DNA of 64,000 nucleotides from UBA5239 sp040391785 (GTDB lineage Bacteria > Verrucomicrobiota > Lentisphaeria > Victivallales > Victivallaceae), in contig JBEBXH010000006.1 in assembly GCA_040391785.1 (NCBI GenBank), positions 1-64,000 of the forward strand, read 5' to 3'. Below are positions 50,953-58,586 of the stretch, one piece after another (positions within the stretch are counted from its first letter, which is position 1; every line of letters begins with the position of its first letter). Made by a program: the position numbers and the translations under genes. The notes below the pieces were generated by a model that was given only the letters and a program-made list of their open reading frames with translations, had not been told where the DNA came from and did no database searches.

Positions 50953-52647
50953 TTACTCAAATTGAAAATATACAGGTTCAGGAAAGCGAATTTTCAGAAG
51001 TGTTTTTAGCAAAGGATTCTGAATTATGTACTCGCCTTGTCGTAATCTTGTCATTGTAACCCGATCCCCCTGAGGAACAAATTTATAACTCGAATGAGAT
51101 AATTCAACTGCATTCGTTCTCCCATATGCATGTGTCGAACAATTACCTGTAACTTTATTATTAACCGCGCTTTTAAATTGTTCTGCCGCAAATAGAACTA
51201 TACCTAGAGAACGCCCTCGTTCGGCAATATCCCTAATTTGAGATAAAAGCGGAGTATCTGACAGATCAGATGCGGCGTATTTATTGAGTTCATCAATAAA
51301 AATTACAATCTTATCAGGAGGATTTTTGACTTCCCATGTATCATCGTATTGTCCTTGTATTAAATCTGAGACTGCTTTCATCACATCTCCAAATACAAAC
51401 GCCTGAATGTTACCGTCTAATTTTGCAATATCAATAACAAAGATATTGTTGCTTTCAATTTTACTTATTGCATCTCTCAACCGGGTTTCATGTTTTGCTT
51501 TAACTGTTCGTTGACTAAATAATGGATTATTCTCGATGTTTTTCCTAATAAGACGTTTAAATTTTTTCCAACTCGCAATTGTAATATCACGGTTAGGCCC
51601 TAATGCTTGTTGGGGTTGAGTATAACCGTCGAGTTTGCTTAAGAAATCGTCCCAAGTTTTTATTTCGTTAAATTCTTCACTATTAATAATAGTACTGATT
51701 ATGGATTCCATTGTTTGATTGGGATCGTCTATATCAGCTAAAAGCAATTCTATTCTTTGCTTATCTTCTTGATATAAATATTTAAAAGTCGAAGCCTGCT
51801 TTTGCTGTATTTGCTTAGAGTATATTTCTTTGGTTACAAATGAATTGGGTATATCATTTCCTGAGTATGGATAGAAATATTCCACATTGGCAACGGGAGT
51901 AGTTGAAAGTCCTAATTCTTCATACTGTTTGAAAATTTTCTCTTTTTCGTTTTTACTTTTAAATTCACGTGGTCTATCAATTGCCAAAAGGTCGGCTCCT
52001 TTCACATTTAGAACCACGAAAGCGACATTTGCCCTCTTACCACTGTCAATGTCTTCAGTCTTTCGAGAATAACATTCTTGTATTGCCTTTATTAAAAACA
52101 TAGTATACGATGTTTTTGAAGCTAATCCCGATATTCCAGAAATGTTTAAATGAGCACCATCAGGTCCTAATAAAAAACGAGAGTTCAACTTAACAGGAAT
52201 TTTTAATTTATGCAGAGGTCCTAACTTCTCATACATTTCAATTGAACCACAAGTGATGTATTCTCCTGATCTAAACTCTTCTAGACCAAGTGCGATTTCG
52301 ACGTCTTCCTGTGTGGCCAATGAAACATCACTACCATTCAAAACGGGAGTATAAATATCATTGGAATTATGTATTACTGATGCCTTAACATAATTCATAC
52401 CAATTCGCTCTGTATTGGCTGTTGCCTCCAAATCACCAAAATCATTTGATATAAAATTAGATAAATATCCGGCAGAATCAGTTATATGAGATATTTCTTT
52501 AATCATACCGTATGTAAAACTATCATTTATATGGTTCACTTTCACAACATCAAATGGATTAATAATCAAATCAACATTGGTCCAAAAATAAAAATCATCT
52601 ATTGTAGTAGGATGATTTTCTGTAGCGACAACTTTTCCGATTTTCAT
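50953..52647 (-). CDS. HerA-like hexameric ATPase
   Basis: 564 residues. An N-terminal beta-barrel-like domain (HAS-barrel type, about 1-100) is followed by a RecA/FtsK-like ATPase. The Walker A is unusual, GISGLASKTS (171-180) in place of GxxGxGK(T/S). Walker B is IVIFIDELNK (about 450), and an arginine-rich C-terminus (MTRLRQGEYIIQNP) follows. The DNA-pumping partner of NurA, encoded 17 bases upstream. GGGGAAG precedes its ATG. The pair processes DNA ends in archaea and is reused in bacterial defence systems. Confidence 0.82.
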   Translation of the reverse strand: MKIGKVVATENHPTTIDDFYFWTNVDLIINPFDVVKVNHINDSFTYGMIKEISHITDSAGYLSNFISNDFGDLEATANTERIGMNYVKASVIHNSNDIYTPVLNGSDVSLATQEDVEIALGLEEFRSGEYITCGSIEMYEKLGPLHKLKIPVKLNSRFLLGPDGAHLNISGISGLASKTSYTMFLIKAIQECYSRKTEDIDSGKRANVAFVVLNVKGADLLAIDRPREFKSKNEKEKIFKQYEELGLSTTPVANVEYFYPYSGNDIPNSFVTKEIYSKQIQQKQASTFKYLYQEDKQRIELLLADIDDPNQTMESIISTIINSEEFNEIKTWDDFLSKLDGYTQPQQALGPNRDITIASWKKFKRLIRKNIENNPLFSQRTVKAKHETRLRDAISKIESNNIFVIDIAKLDGNIQAFVFGDVMKAVSDLIQGQYDDTWEVKNPPDKIVIFIDELNKYAASDLSDTPLLSQIRDIAERGRSLGIVLFAAEQFKSAVNNKVTGNCSTHAYGRTNAVELSHSSYKFVPQGDRVTMTRLRQGEYIIQNPLLKTLLKIRFPEPVYFQFE

Positions 52648-52664
52648 TTTGACACTTCCCCTTT

Positions 52665-53804
52665 TCAGAAGATATTTAAGAAATAATTATTACTCAGATA
52701 TTGACTCTTGGCATAAGTCTCTGTCAAGAATACAGGGTAAATATGATTAGCCCAGCGTTCATCTACTCCATAGCACACAGGATTACGTTCATTTATGATA
52801 TTTGCAGATATTAAATCAACCATGTCAGTATCTAATCCAAAATCCTCTTCATCGGGAGTTATTAATATTTTTTCTACCTTAACAATACCTGCGAATGGGG
52901 AACTTGAATATTTCGGATGCCTAATCCGTAAATACCATATAGCATATTTTATGCCACCGGTACGATTTGCAGTATACATATAAGCTGGAGTTCTGTGAAA
53001 AAGAGGTAACGCCGCAATCTTCTTTGCATTACTTTTAGATTGCGAATCTTTGTCATATTCAGGGTTAAATGACTTTGATACTCCTACAACCCAGCGAAAA
53101 TTATTTTTTATCTTTGTCAATGCGTAGTCCGTATCTGTATTTATTTGACGATATTCAAGTGAGCCGTCCTTTAGTAGAAAATTATCTGCATCAATGGCAT
53201 TTTTTGATACTAACTCAACAACAAACTTTTTTTCAATATTCATCATCCGGTTTTGAATCTCTTCAATAGCAAGATTCTGCAATTCTCCATCTCTTGATTC
53301 TGAATATCGTAAGATTTTATCGAATTTAAATCCTCTTGCAACGAGCATGTGGTTTGAATTTATTTTTTTTAAGACATTGCAAAAAAATTGTTCTGCAGTA
53401 CTCGCATTATCTTTATTTGCAATGGCTGGCAATACAATAATCATTTCTTTTTGAAGCATAAATTTTTGAAGTCGTCTTGCACGACGAAGTGTACAAGCTA
53501 CACTGATTTGTCCTGCAATCTCTGGATAAACGCTTCTATTATAAACAATATCATCGACTTTATAGGTTTTACGAGATCCATCAAGGAAATAAGAAAATAA
53601 CGGAGGAAGTTCCTGAATCTTTTGTGCTAATTCTACTAATGATACATAATCCTTAATCTTCTGAGTTTCTCCCGATCTCTTGCAAGAATATTTTCCTTGT
53701 TCATAATCAATATTTCCGGTGGCGACATGATCTAAACACATTTTGTTAGTGTTAAAGCTTTCCCCATCAGTCAAATCAGCAACCAATTTTGAAACAATAC
53801 CCAT
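52665..53804 (-). CDS. NurA-domain nuclease
   Basis: 379 residues. Three family motifs are in order: DGS with D75 (SYFLDGSRK), DGSL with D213 (LLKDGSLEY), and VVGVSK with K244; these Asp/Lys positions match the metal-binding RNase-H-like active site of NurA. The C-terminal part contains the FAGIVKVEKI block. First gene of the five-gene operon and directly before HerA. It probably degrades DNA fed by the HerA motor. Confidence 0.72.
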   Translation of the reverse strand: MGIVSKLVADLTDGESFNTNKMCLDHVATGNIDYEQGKYSCKRSGETQKIKDYVSLVELAQKIQELPPLFSYFLDGSRKTYKVDDIVYNRSVYPEIAGQISVACTLRRARRLQKFMLQKEMIIVLPAIANKDNASTAEQFFCNVLKKINSNHMLVARGFKFDKILRYSESRDGELQNLAIEEIQNRMMNIEKKFVVELVSKNAIDADNFLLKDGSLEYRQINTDTDYALTKIKNNFRWVVGVSKSFNPEYDKDSQSKSNAKKIAALPLFHRTPAYMYTANRTGGIKYAIWYLRIRHPKYSSSPFAGIVKVEKILITPDEEDFGLDTDMVDLISANIINERNPVCYGVDERWANHIYPVFLTETYAKSQYLSNNYFLNIF

Positions 53805-54026
53805 TATTTAGTATCCCACAAATTACATATCATACTAACCGCATATTGAAAAGATAACTATCTTTTCCTTTCATCTTTTATGGTGCCCTCACTTACTTCA
53901 GAACAAGTAAACTTTCTTCTTAAAATATGTCATTCTTCCGAAATATGCAAATGGATTACGGCGAATTTCGGGGCTTATCATCTTCTTTCTTTGTAAATCC
54001 TAAAATTTAGGGACAATAGCTTTGGA
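53805..54026. other. Non-coding region upstream of the NurA operon
   Basis: AT-rich, must hold the promoter of the NurA-HerA operon on the minus strand. No clear operator, RNA or small gene seen. Confidence 0.4.
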
Positions 54027-54200
54027 CTACGCGACCAGCACTTCGGTAAGCATAGGATAGCCAAAATCAATTATTTCGGCCCCTTGGGGAGTGACTGCCG
54101 TGACACAATATATAAAGTCACCGGCTGGCGTAGTGCATTCCAACGAACTCTGTTCGGATTGGTAACTCTCAATGATATAGTAGCGTTTCTCAGCGTTCAT
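54027..54200 (-). CDS. Small unknown protein after the HTH gene
   Basis: 57 residues (starts NAEKRYYIIESYQSEQSS, ends YPMLTEVLVA). Its ATG overlaps the stop of the helix-turn-helix gene (ATGA at 54197-54200), so the two form an operon. HipB-type regulators are usually followed by a long HipA toxin; here only this short frame is present and it does not look like HipA. It could be a small toxin, a truncated relic or a cofactor. Confidence 0.5.
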   Translation of the reverse strand: MNAEKRYYIIESYQSEQSSLECTTPAGDFIYCVTAVTPQGAEIIDFGYPMLTEVLVA

Positions 54201-54439
54201 TGGTTAGTACCATTCTGGCAATTTTCTATCTTATAGCTGACCGGAGCAAGCATGTACCCGAATAGGTCCAGCACGATATTGACCTTGTCCATGCGAAGCG
54301 TCGGCTTGCCGCCTTCCAACTCGCGAATGAAGCGAATTCCGACGCCAGCCCGATCAGCCAAATCCAGCTGAGTCATTTTGCACGTTTTGCGTTGCTGTTT
54401 AACAAAGAGGGCCAAAGAATTTTTTCTTTTTTCGTCCAT
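54197..54439 (-). CDS. HipB-like XRE helix-turn-helix regulator
   Basis: 80 residues. The XRE-type helix-turn-helix is KTCKMTQLDLADRAGVGIRF with IRELEGGKPTLRMDKV after it, typical of HipB/y4mF regulators. Two identical 20-base inverted-repeat sites lie just upstream (54441-54460 and 54482-54501), so it likely represses itself and the overlapping 57-residue gene. Confidence 0.82.
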   Translation of the reverse strand: MDEKRKNSLALFVKQQRKTCKMTQLDLADRAGVGIRFIRELEGGKPTLRMDKVNIVLDLFGYMLAPVSYKIENCQNGTNQ

Positions 54440-54440
54440 C

Positions 54441-54501
54441 TTATACCCTATCGGTTATAAAAATATATTACTATTGACAAATTATACCCTATCGGTTATA
54501 A
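54441..54501 (-). promoter_or_regulatory. Duplicated operator and promoter of the HipB-like gene
   Basis: TTATACCCTATCGGTTATAA occurs exactly at 54441-54460 and 54482-54501; its ends form an inverted repeat (TTATA.CC/GGTTATAA). On the minus strand a TATAAT (complement of 54481-54486) overlaps the distal copy, and the proximal copy covers the ribosome-binding region, as expected for tight autorepression. Confidence 0.75.
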
Positions 54502-54735
54502 ATTCAATCAAACTGTTAACTATCTTTCAGGTTATTCGCCTTCGTTATTTTAAGATAATCGGTTTTCCTAAAATAAAAAAGTCTGTTATTTTGAGATAAC
54601 GCTATATTCAAAAATAATGATGATTCCCTTAGAGCTAAGAAGTAGGACTAAAATTATGCATCAGAAGTTGAAAATATATCATCCAAAGGCTATAGTTTCC
54701 ATTAATTCAAATTGAAGTAACGGAATTTTTGGCAT

Positions 54736-55785
54736 ATGAGTAATGAAATCACATCATTTCACGGAGATATTCGGGCTATTATTGAGCAGGCACGACAAGC
54801 GGCGTATTCTGCTGTCAATAACGCAATGGTCGCCGCTTACTGGCAAATCGGGCATCGGATTGTAGAAGAAGAGCAGGGCGGAGCAAAGCGTGCCGAATAT
54901 GGCAAGGGATTACTCAAGACTCTTTCCGTACAGCTTACGAAAGAATTCGGTACCGGATTTAGTGTACCGAACCTGACAAATTTCCGTCTTTTTTACTTGA
55001 CATTTCCGGATTTGAGCTCAAATGAGAAATCGTACACACTGTGTAAGAAATTGAGTTGGTCGCATTTTCGCCTGTTGATGAGGATTCAAAGCCCCGAGGC
55101 AAGGGAATGGTACCTGAACGAATGTGCAGGGCAAGGCTGGAGTGTACGTGCCCTTGATCGGAATATTACGACACTCTATTATGAACGGCTACGATCCTCT
55201 CAGCTCAAAGAACCGGTCGTACAGGAAATGACGGAAAAAACAACGGAATATCAAGTCGATAAGTATGAGTTCATCAAGAGCCCCTATGTGCTTGAATTTT
55301 TGAATCTGCCCACCAATGCCGCACATCTGGAAAGCGAGTTGGAAGAATCCCTGCTTGTACATCTGCAATCATTCCTATTGGAACTGGGAAAAGGTTTCGC
55401 CTTTATCGGCTCACAGTATCACGTTCAAACGGAAACTACGGACTACTTCATCGACTTGGTGTTTTACAACTACATCCTCAAATGCTTTATTCTGATCGAC
55501 CTGAAAACAGGGCGTATCAATCATCAGGACGTTGGGCAAATGGACATGTATATCCGCATGTTTGACGAACTGAAGCGTGGCGAATCCGACAATCCTACCA
55601 TCGGACTTGTGTTGTGTTCTGAAACGGATGAAGCTATTGCCCGTTACTCCGTATTGAATGGCAATGAACAGCTTTTCGCCGGAAAATATAAGCTTTGGCT
55701 TCCCTCTGAAGAAGAGCTGAAAATGGAAATCGAGCGTGAACGTGCCGTATTCATGATGCAAAAGCATCTGGAGAATAAAGAGTAA
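54736..55785 (+). CDS. YhcG-type PDDEXK nuclease (DUF1016)
   Basis: 349 residues. N-terminal helical DUF1016 domain (NAMVAAYWQIGHRIVEEEQGG, FGTGFSVPNLTNFRLFYLTF). The C-terminal PD-(D/E)xK nuclease has the Asp in YFIDLVFYN and the DxK pair in FILIDLKTG, then QMDMYIRMFDE. Relatives are common in mobile elements and near restriction systems, where they may recycle or cut DNA. Stands alone between the HipB pair and the integrase. Confidence 0.85.
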   Translation: MSNEITSFHGDIRAIIEQARQAAYSAVNNAMVAAYWQIGHRIVEEEQGGAKRAEYGKGLLKTLSVQLTKEFGTGFSVPNLTNFRLFYLTFPDLSSNEKSYTLCKKLSWSHFRLLMRIQSPEAREWYLNECAGQGWSVRALDRNITTLYYERLRSSQLKEPVVQEMTEKTTEYQVDKYEFIKSPYVLEFLNLPTNAAHLESELEESLLVHLQSFLLELGKGFAFIGSQYHVQTETTDYFIDLVFYNYILKCFILIDLKTGRINHQDVGQMDMYIRMFDELKRGESDNPTIGLVLCSETDEAIARYSVLNGNEQLFAGKYKLWLPSEEELKMEIERERAVFMMQKHLENKE

Positions 55786-55803
55786 AAGTCTCAGAGGACA
55801 GCA

Positions 55804-57228
55804 TCAATTAGTTTCCTTCTCTATAAATTCAATAATTCTCAGTATAAAGCTGTCTGATAGCTGATCAATCATCTTATGGAGCTGATCTTTGGCTGATGGT
55901 TCTTTATTATCGACAGAGACGGCTTCGACATCTATGGCTTCTATTAGTTCAGGGATGTTGAAGGTGGAAGCTACTTTGCGGGCGGCTTCGTCGCTGGTGT
56001 GAGTGTAGTGGGCGGTCATGGCTGGATTGGAATGACCGACCGATTCTTGGATTACTGCTTGAGGAGTGCCGCTCATGGCGTGGAGGCTGACCCATGTGTG
56101 GCGCAGGGAATGGAAACCCACCTCAACTACGGCTCGTTTGGTCTTCTCGTAGACTTTCTTTTTGCCTTCGTAGTGGGTTTTCATGCCGGTGCCGGGGGTA
56201 TGAACTTGGATGCCGCAGGATTCAATGTGCCGTCGAATCTCTTTGGTGATTTTGGGTTGGCCGTTGTCACGGTCGGCGTAGAGTTCGGCAAAGCGCGGCA
56301 GGAGGTAGCCGGAGCGTTGGTCCGCTGGAATAGTGAGCAGGTCCTGTAAGAATATGTCGGGGATGCCGACTTTTACTTTTTTATTGGTGGTTCGTGCGGT
56401 CTTGTTGGGGGTTTTCTTGATTAGTCGGGCATTGAGGTCGATGTCTTCCCAGCGGAGGGTACAGCAGTCACCCAGTCTCAGACCGGTGAAGGTTCCGGTT
56501 TCCAGCAGGAGCTTCAGGTCATCTTTGGCGGACATGATAATCGTCTGCAATTCATGGAGGGTCAATTCACGTTTGGAATTTGACTGGTTCTTTTCTCTGG
56601 GGATGTCTTCAAAGGGATTGGCGGTCAATCTGGCGGTCTTGTAAAGGACCTCGAAGAATTTCTTGAAGAACTGGAGGTACTTATTATAGGTGTTGCCGGA
56701 CATACCAGTGGCATCCAGATGATTCATGAAGGCTCCGGCATCTTCTTCTGTAATGTCTCGAAGGTATTTGCGGTCCTTGCGTTTCTTGGAGAACCAATCG
56801 ACCAATACTTCCCAATAGCTGTTGTAGGTCTTCATGGTGGCTTCGGCGGGACGGAGGCGATTTGGGGCGACCAGAAAGGCGTCCCATGACTCGGCGATAC
56901 TTATCGGCGGCTTGGCTTGGTCCTCTTCTTTTTCCATCTTTACTTCCAAGTCATCGATTTCGGACTGCATTTTTTTGTAGACCTCAATCTTGCTTCCGGT
57001 AAGGTATGGAGCCCTGATACGTAGTTGTTCCTGCTGGGCCACTTTCAGGTCCCGGACAGGTTCGCCATCGACTTCAAGCTGAATCCGGTACCGTTTGCCG
57101 CCTTCCTTGTACTCAAGCCAGAATATGCCGACCTTCTTGGACGTCGATATGTATTCCTTGCCGTCGTTTCCTCGTTTGTAAAGACGTCCGAGTCCGCGTT
57201 TGCTTTTTTTCGTTTTGGGTTCTGCCAT
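55804..57228 (-). CDS. Tyrosine recombinase/integrase
   Basis: 474 residues. N-terminal arm-binding domain (WLEYKEGGKRYRIQLEVDG), SAM-like core-binding domain (about 110-205), and a catalytic domain with R251 (TFTGLRLGD), H373 and R376 (FHSLRHTW), H399 (VGHSNPAMT) and nucleophile Y408 (HYTHT). It integrates the element at the tRNA-Leu 3' end. It lies next to attR, reads inwards, and ends 18 bases from YhcG. Some arm-type sites fall in its promoter region, which could couple integration to its expression. Confidence 0.95.
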   Translation of the reverse strand: MAEPKTKKSKRGLGRLYKRGNDGKEYISTSKKVGIFWLEYKEGGKRYRIQLEVDGEPVRDLKVAQQEQLRIRAPYLTGSKIEVYKKMQSEIDDLEVKMEKEEDQAKPPISIAESWDAFLVAPNRLRPAEATMKTYNSYWEVLVDWFSKKRKDRKYLRDITEEDAGAFMNHLDATGMSGNTYNKYLQFFKKFFEVLYKTARLTANPFEDIPREKNQSNSKRELTLHELQTIIMSAKDDLKLLLETGTFTGLRLGDCCTLRWEDIDLNARLIKKTPNKTARTTNKKVKVGIPDIFLQDLLTIPADQRSGYLLPRFAELYADRDNGQPKITKEIRRHIESCGIQVHTPGTGMKTHYEGKKKVYEKTKRAVVEVGFHSLRHTWVSLHAMSGTPQAVIQESVGHSNPAMTAHYTHTSDEAARKVASTFNIPELIEAIDVEAVSVDNKEPSAKDQLHKMIDQLSDSFILRIIEFIEKETN

Positions 57229-57295
57229 GATTCTTCTCCGAAATGATAATTGATGTTACTTTACTATATTTTATCATAAGGCCGAGAAAAATCAA

Positions 57296-57320
57296 GTTAA
57301 TACCACAAAAGTACCACAAA
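57296..57320 (+). promoter_or_regulatory. Arm-type integrase sites, right end
   Basis: GTTAATACCACAAAAG followed by AGTACCACAA (57310-57319) repeats the tandem unit of 33034-33056 with one base change. Similar TTTACTATATTTTA sequence precedes both copies (32998-33011 and 57260-57273). Confidence 0.7.
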
Positions 57321-57345
57321 TATTCACGATTTAAATACAAATACA

Positions 57346-57409
57346 ACAGACTTAAAATCTGTTGTCCGATAGGGCGTACGGGTTCGACTCCCGTCCCGAG
57401 CACCACTTT
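57346..57409 (+). repeat. attR, 64-bp direct repeat (tRNA-Leu 3' fragment)
   Basis: Exact copy of 32872-32935. It contains only the anticodon arm to the CCA end, so it is a remnant and not a functional tRNA. Confidence 0.93.
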
Positions 57410-57638
57410 TCTAACCGAAAATTTCCTTTAAAGTACCATTGAGTAGCATTTTGAGACTTATGAGTGAATTTTGGAATGTATCTTTGGCTGTAGGGGGATT
57501 GTAATATAGTGGGAATTCAGGAGGAGGAGGAAAAGAGTTGGAGCTTCTTTTTTCAGGTTATCGGAAACTTGTAATTCTTCAATATAACGCTATGGTAACG
57601 CTGTGGTTCCCAGATGAAATAATAGAAGGAAGGTCATA
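57410..57638. other. Host spacer between attR and the UbiA operon
   Basis: No gene seen. It should contain the promoter of the operon starting at 57639. A purine-rich AGGAGGAGGAGGAAAAGAG run is at about 57520-57537, and GAAGGAAGG precedes the GTG start. Confidence 0.4.
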
Positions 57639-58586
57639 GTGGCGGTGCGAAATGAGGCGGAATTAAGTCTGGCGGTTCGTCTGTGGATCTATCAGAAAGA
57701 ACGCTTTCCATTGTTTCAGACCGGTTTATTGGTTGCGGCTTTTACTTTTTCCGCTGCTGCTTATTCCAGGATTTTGCGGCAGGCGACCGAATTTATTGCC
57801 TGGCAGCAGCTGGTGGCCGGGATTGTCACTTCGCTTGGCTTTTTCCTGTTATTGCGGCTTTTTGACGAATTCAAGGATGCGGCGGATGATGCGGCATATC
57901 GCCCGTATCGCCCGGTGCCGCGCGGTTTGGTGTCGTTGCGGGTGATCGGCTGGGGTATCGTTTGTGTCATCGCGGGAATATTGTTGCTCAATCTGCTGTT
58001 GATGCCGGTCATGCTTTGGGCGGTCTTGCTGGTGTTGGGTTATATTCTGCTGATGTGGCGGGAGTTTTTTGTTCCCGAATGGCTGCGGCAGCGGCATATC
58101 GCGTATCTGGTCACTCATATGCTGGTCATGCCGTTGATCGATTTCTATACCACCGGCCTCGACTGGATGAATGCGGACCGGGTCATGCCGCCCGGACTGA
58201 TTCTTTTTCTGCTGGTTACTTTTTTGAATGGCTGTGTCATTGAAATAGGGCGGAAAATCCGCGCGCCTCAGGATGAAGAGAAGGGTGTGGATACGTATTC
58301 CGCACTCTGGGGGGGCCGGCGGGCGGCTTTGGTCTGGCTGATGATTCTGGGCGCAACGGGGCTGCTTGCTTTCTGCTGCTGTTATCTGGCCGGTTACGGC
58401 TGGGTGGCGTTGCCGGTATTGCTGGTGTTCTGGTGTGTTTGTGCTTATCCGGCGGCGGCTTTCCGGCGGCATGGGCGCGGCGGCAGAAAAATCGAACTGG
58501 CCGCCGGGATCTGGACGATTGCCATGTACCTGATTATCGGCGGTGTGCCGATGCTGATTGAATGGGGGAAGAAATTATGGTCGTAA
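57639..58586 (+). CDS. UbiA-family prenyltransferase-like membrane protein
   Basis: 315 residues from a GTG start. Eight to nine hydrophobic helices. The first acidic motif is in RLFDEFKDAADDAAYRPYRP (about residue 85-104), a variant of the NDxxDxxxD site that binds prenyl diphosphate through Mg. A second acidic motif is in RKIRAPQDEEKGVDTYSALW (about 210). Expected reaction: transfer of a prenyl chain to a lipid-head or aromatic acceptor in the inner membrane. Overlaps the next gene by 10 bases. Confidence 0.78.
   Translation: MAVRNEAELSLAVRLWIYQKERFPLFQTGLLVAAFTFSAAAYSRILRQATEFIAWQQLVAGIVTSLGFFLLLRLFDEFKDAADDAAYRPYRPVPRGLVSLRVIGWGIVCVIAGILLLNLLLMPVMLWAVLLVLGYILLMWREFFVPEWLRQRHIAYLVTHMLVMPLIDFYTTGLDWMNADRVMPPGLILFLLVTFLNGCVIEIGRKIRAPQDEEKGVDTYSALWGGRRAALVWLMILGATGLLAFCCCYLAGYGWVALPVLLVFWCVCAYPAAAFRRHGRGGRKIELAAGIWTIAMYLIIGGVPMLIEWGKKLWS

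Larger units (their letters stand above)
32872..57409. mobile_element. Integrated element in tRNA-Leu, about 24.5 kb
   Basis: Bounded by a 64-bp exact direct repeat (32872-32935 and 57346-57409) covering the 3' part of tRNA-Leu. A tyrosine integrase at the right end (55804-57228) and arm-type repeats near both ends complete the picture. It encodes its own PrimPol-helicase protein and a candidate excisionase but no visible relaxase, conjugation or virion genes. It is therefore an integrative/mobilisable or satellite-like element rather than a complete conjugative element or phage. GC content is visibly lower than in the flanks and falls further in 46100-53800. Confidence 0.93.

Noticed and set aside
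32872..57409. Complete prophage or conjugative element
   Set aside because: No capsid, terminase, portal, tail, relaxase or type IV secretion genes are visible in the island.
57346..57431. A second tRNA-Leu gene
   Set aside because: Only the anticodon arm to CCA is present; the acceptor 5' strand and D-arm are missing. It is the attR remnant.
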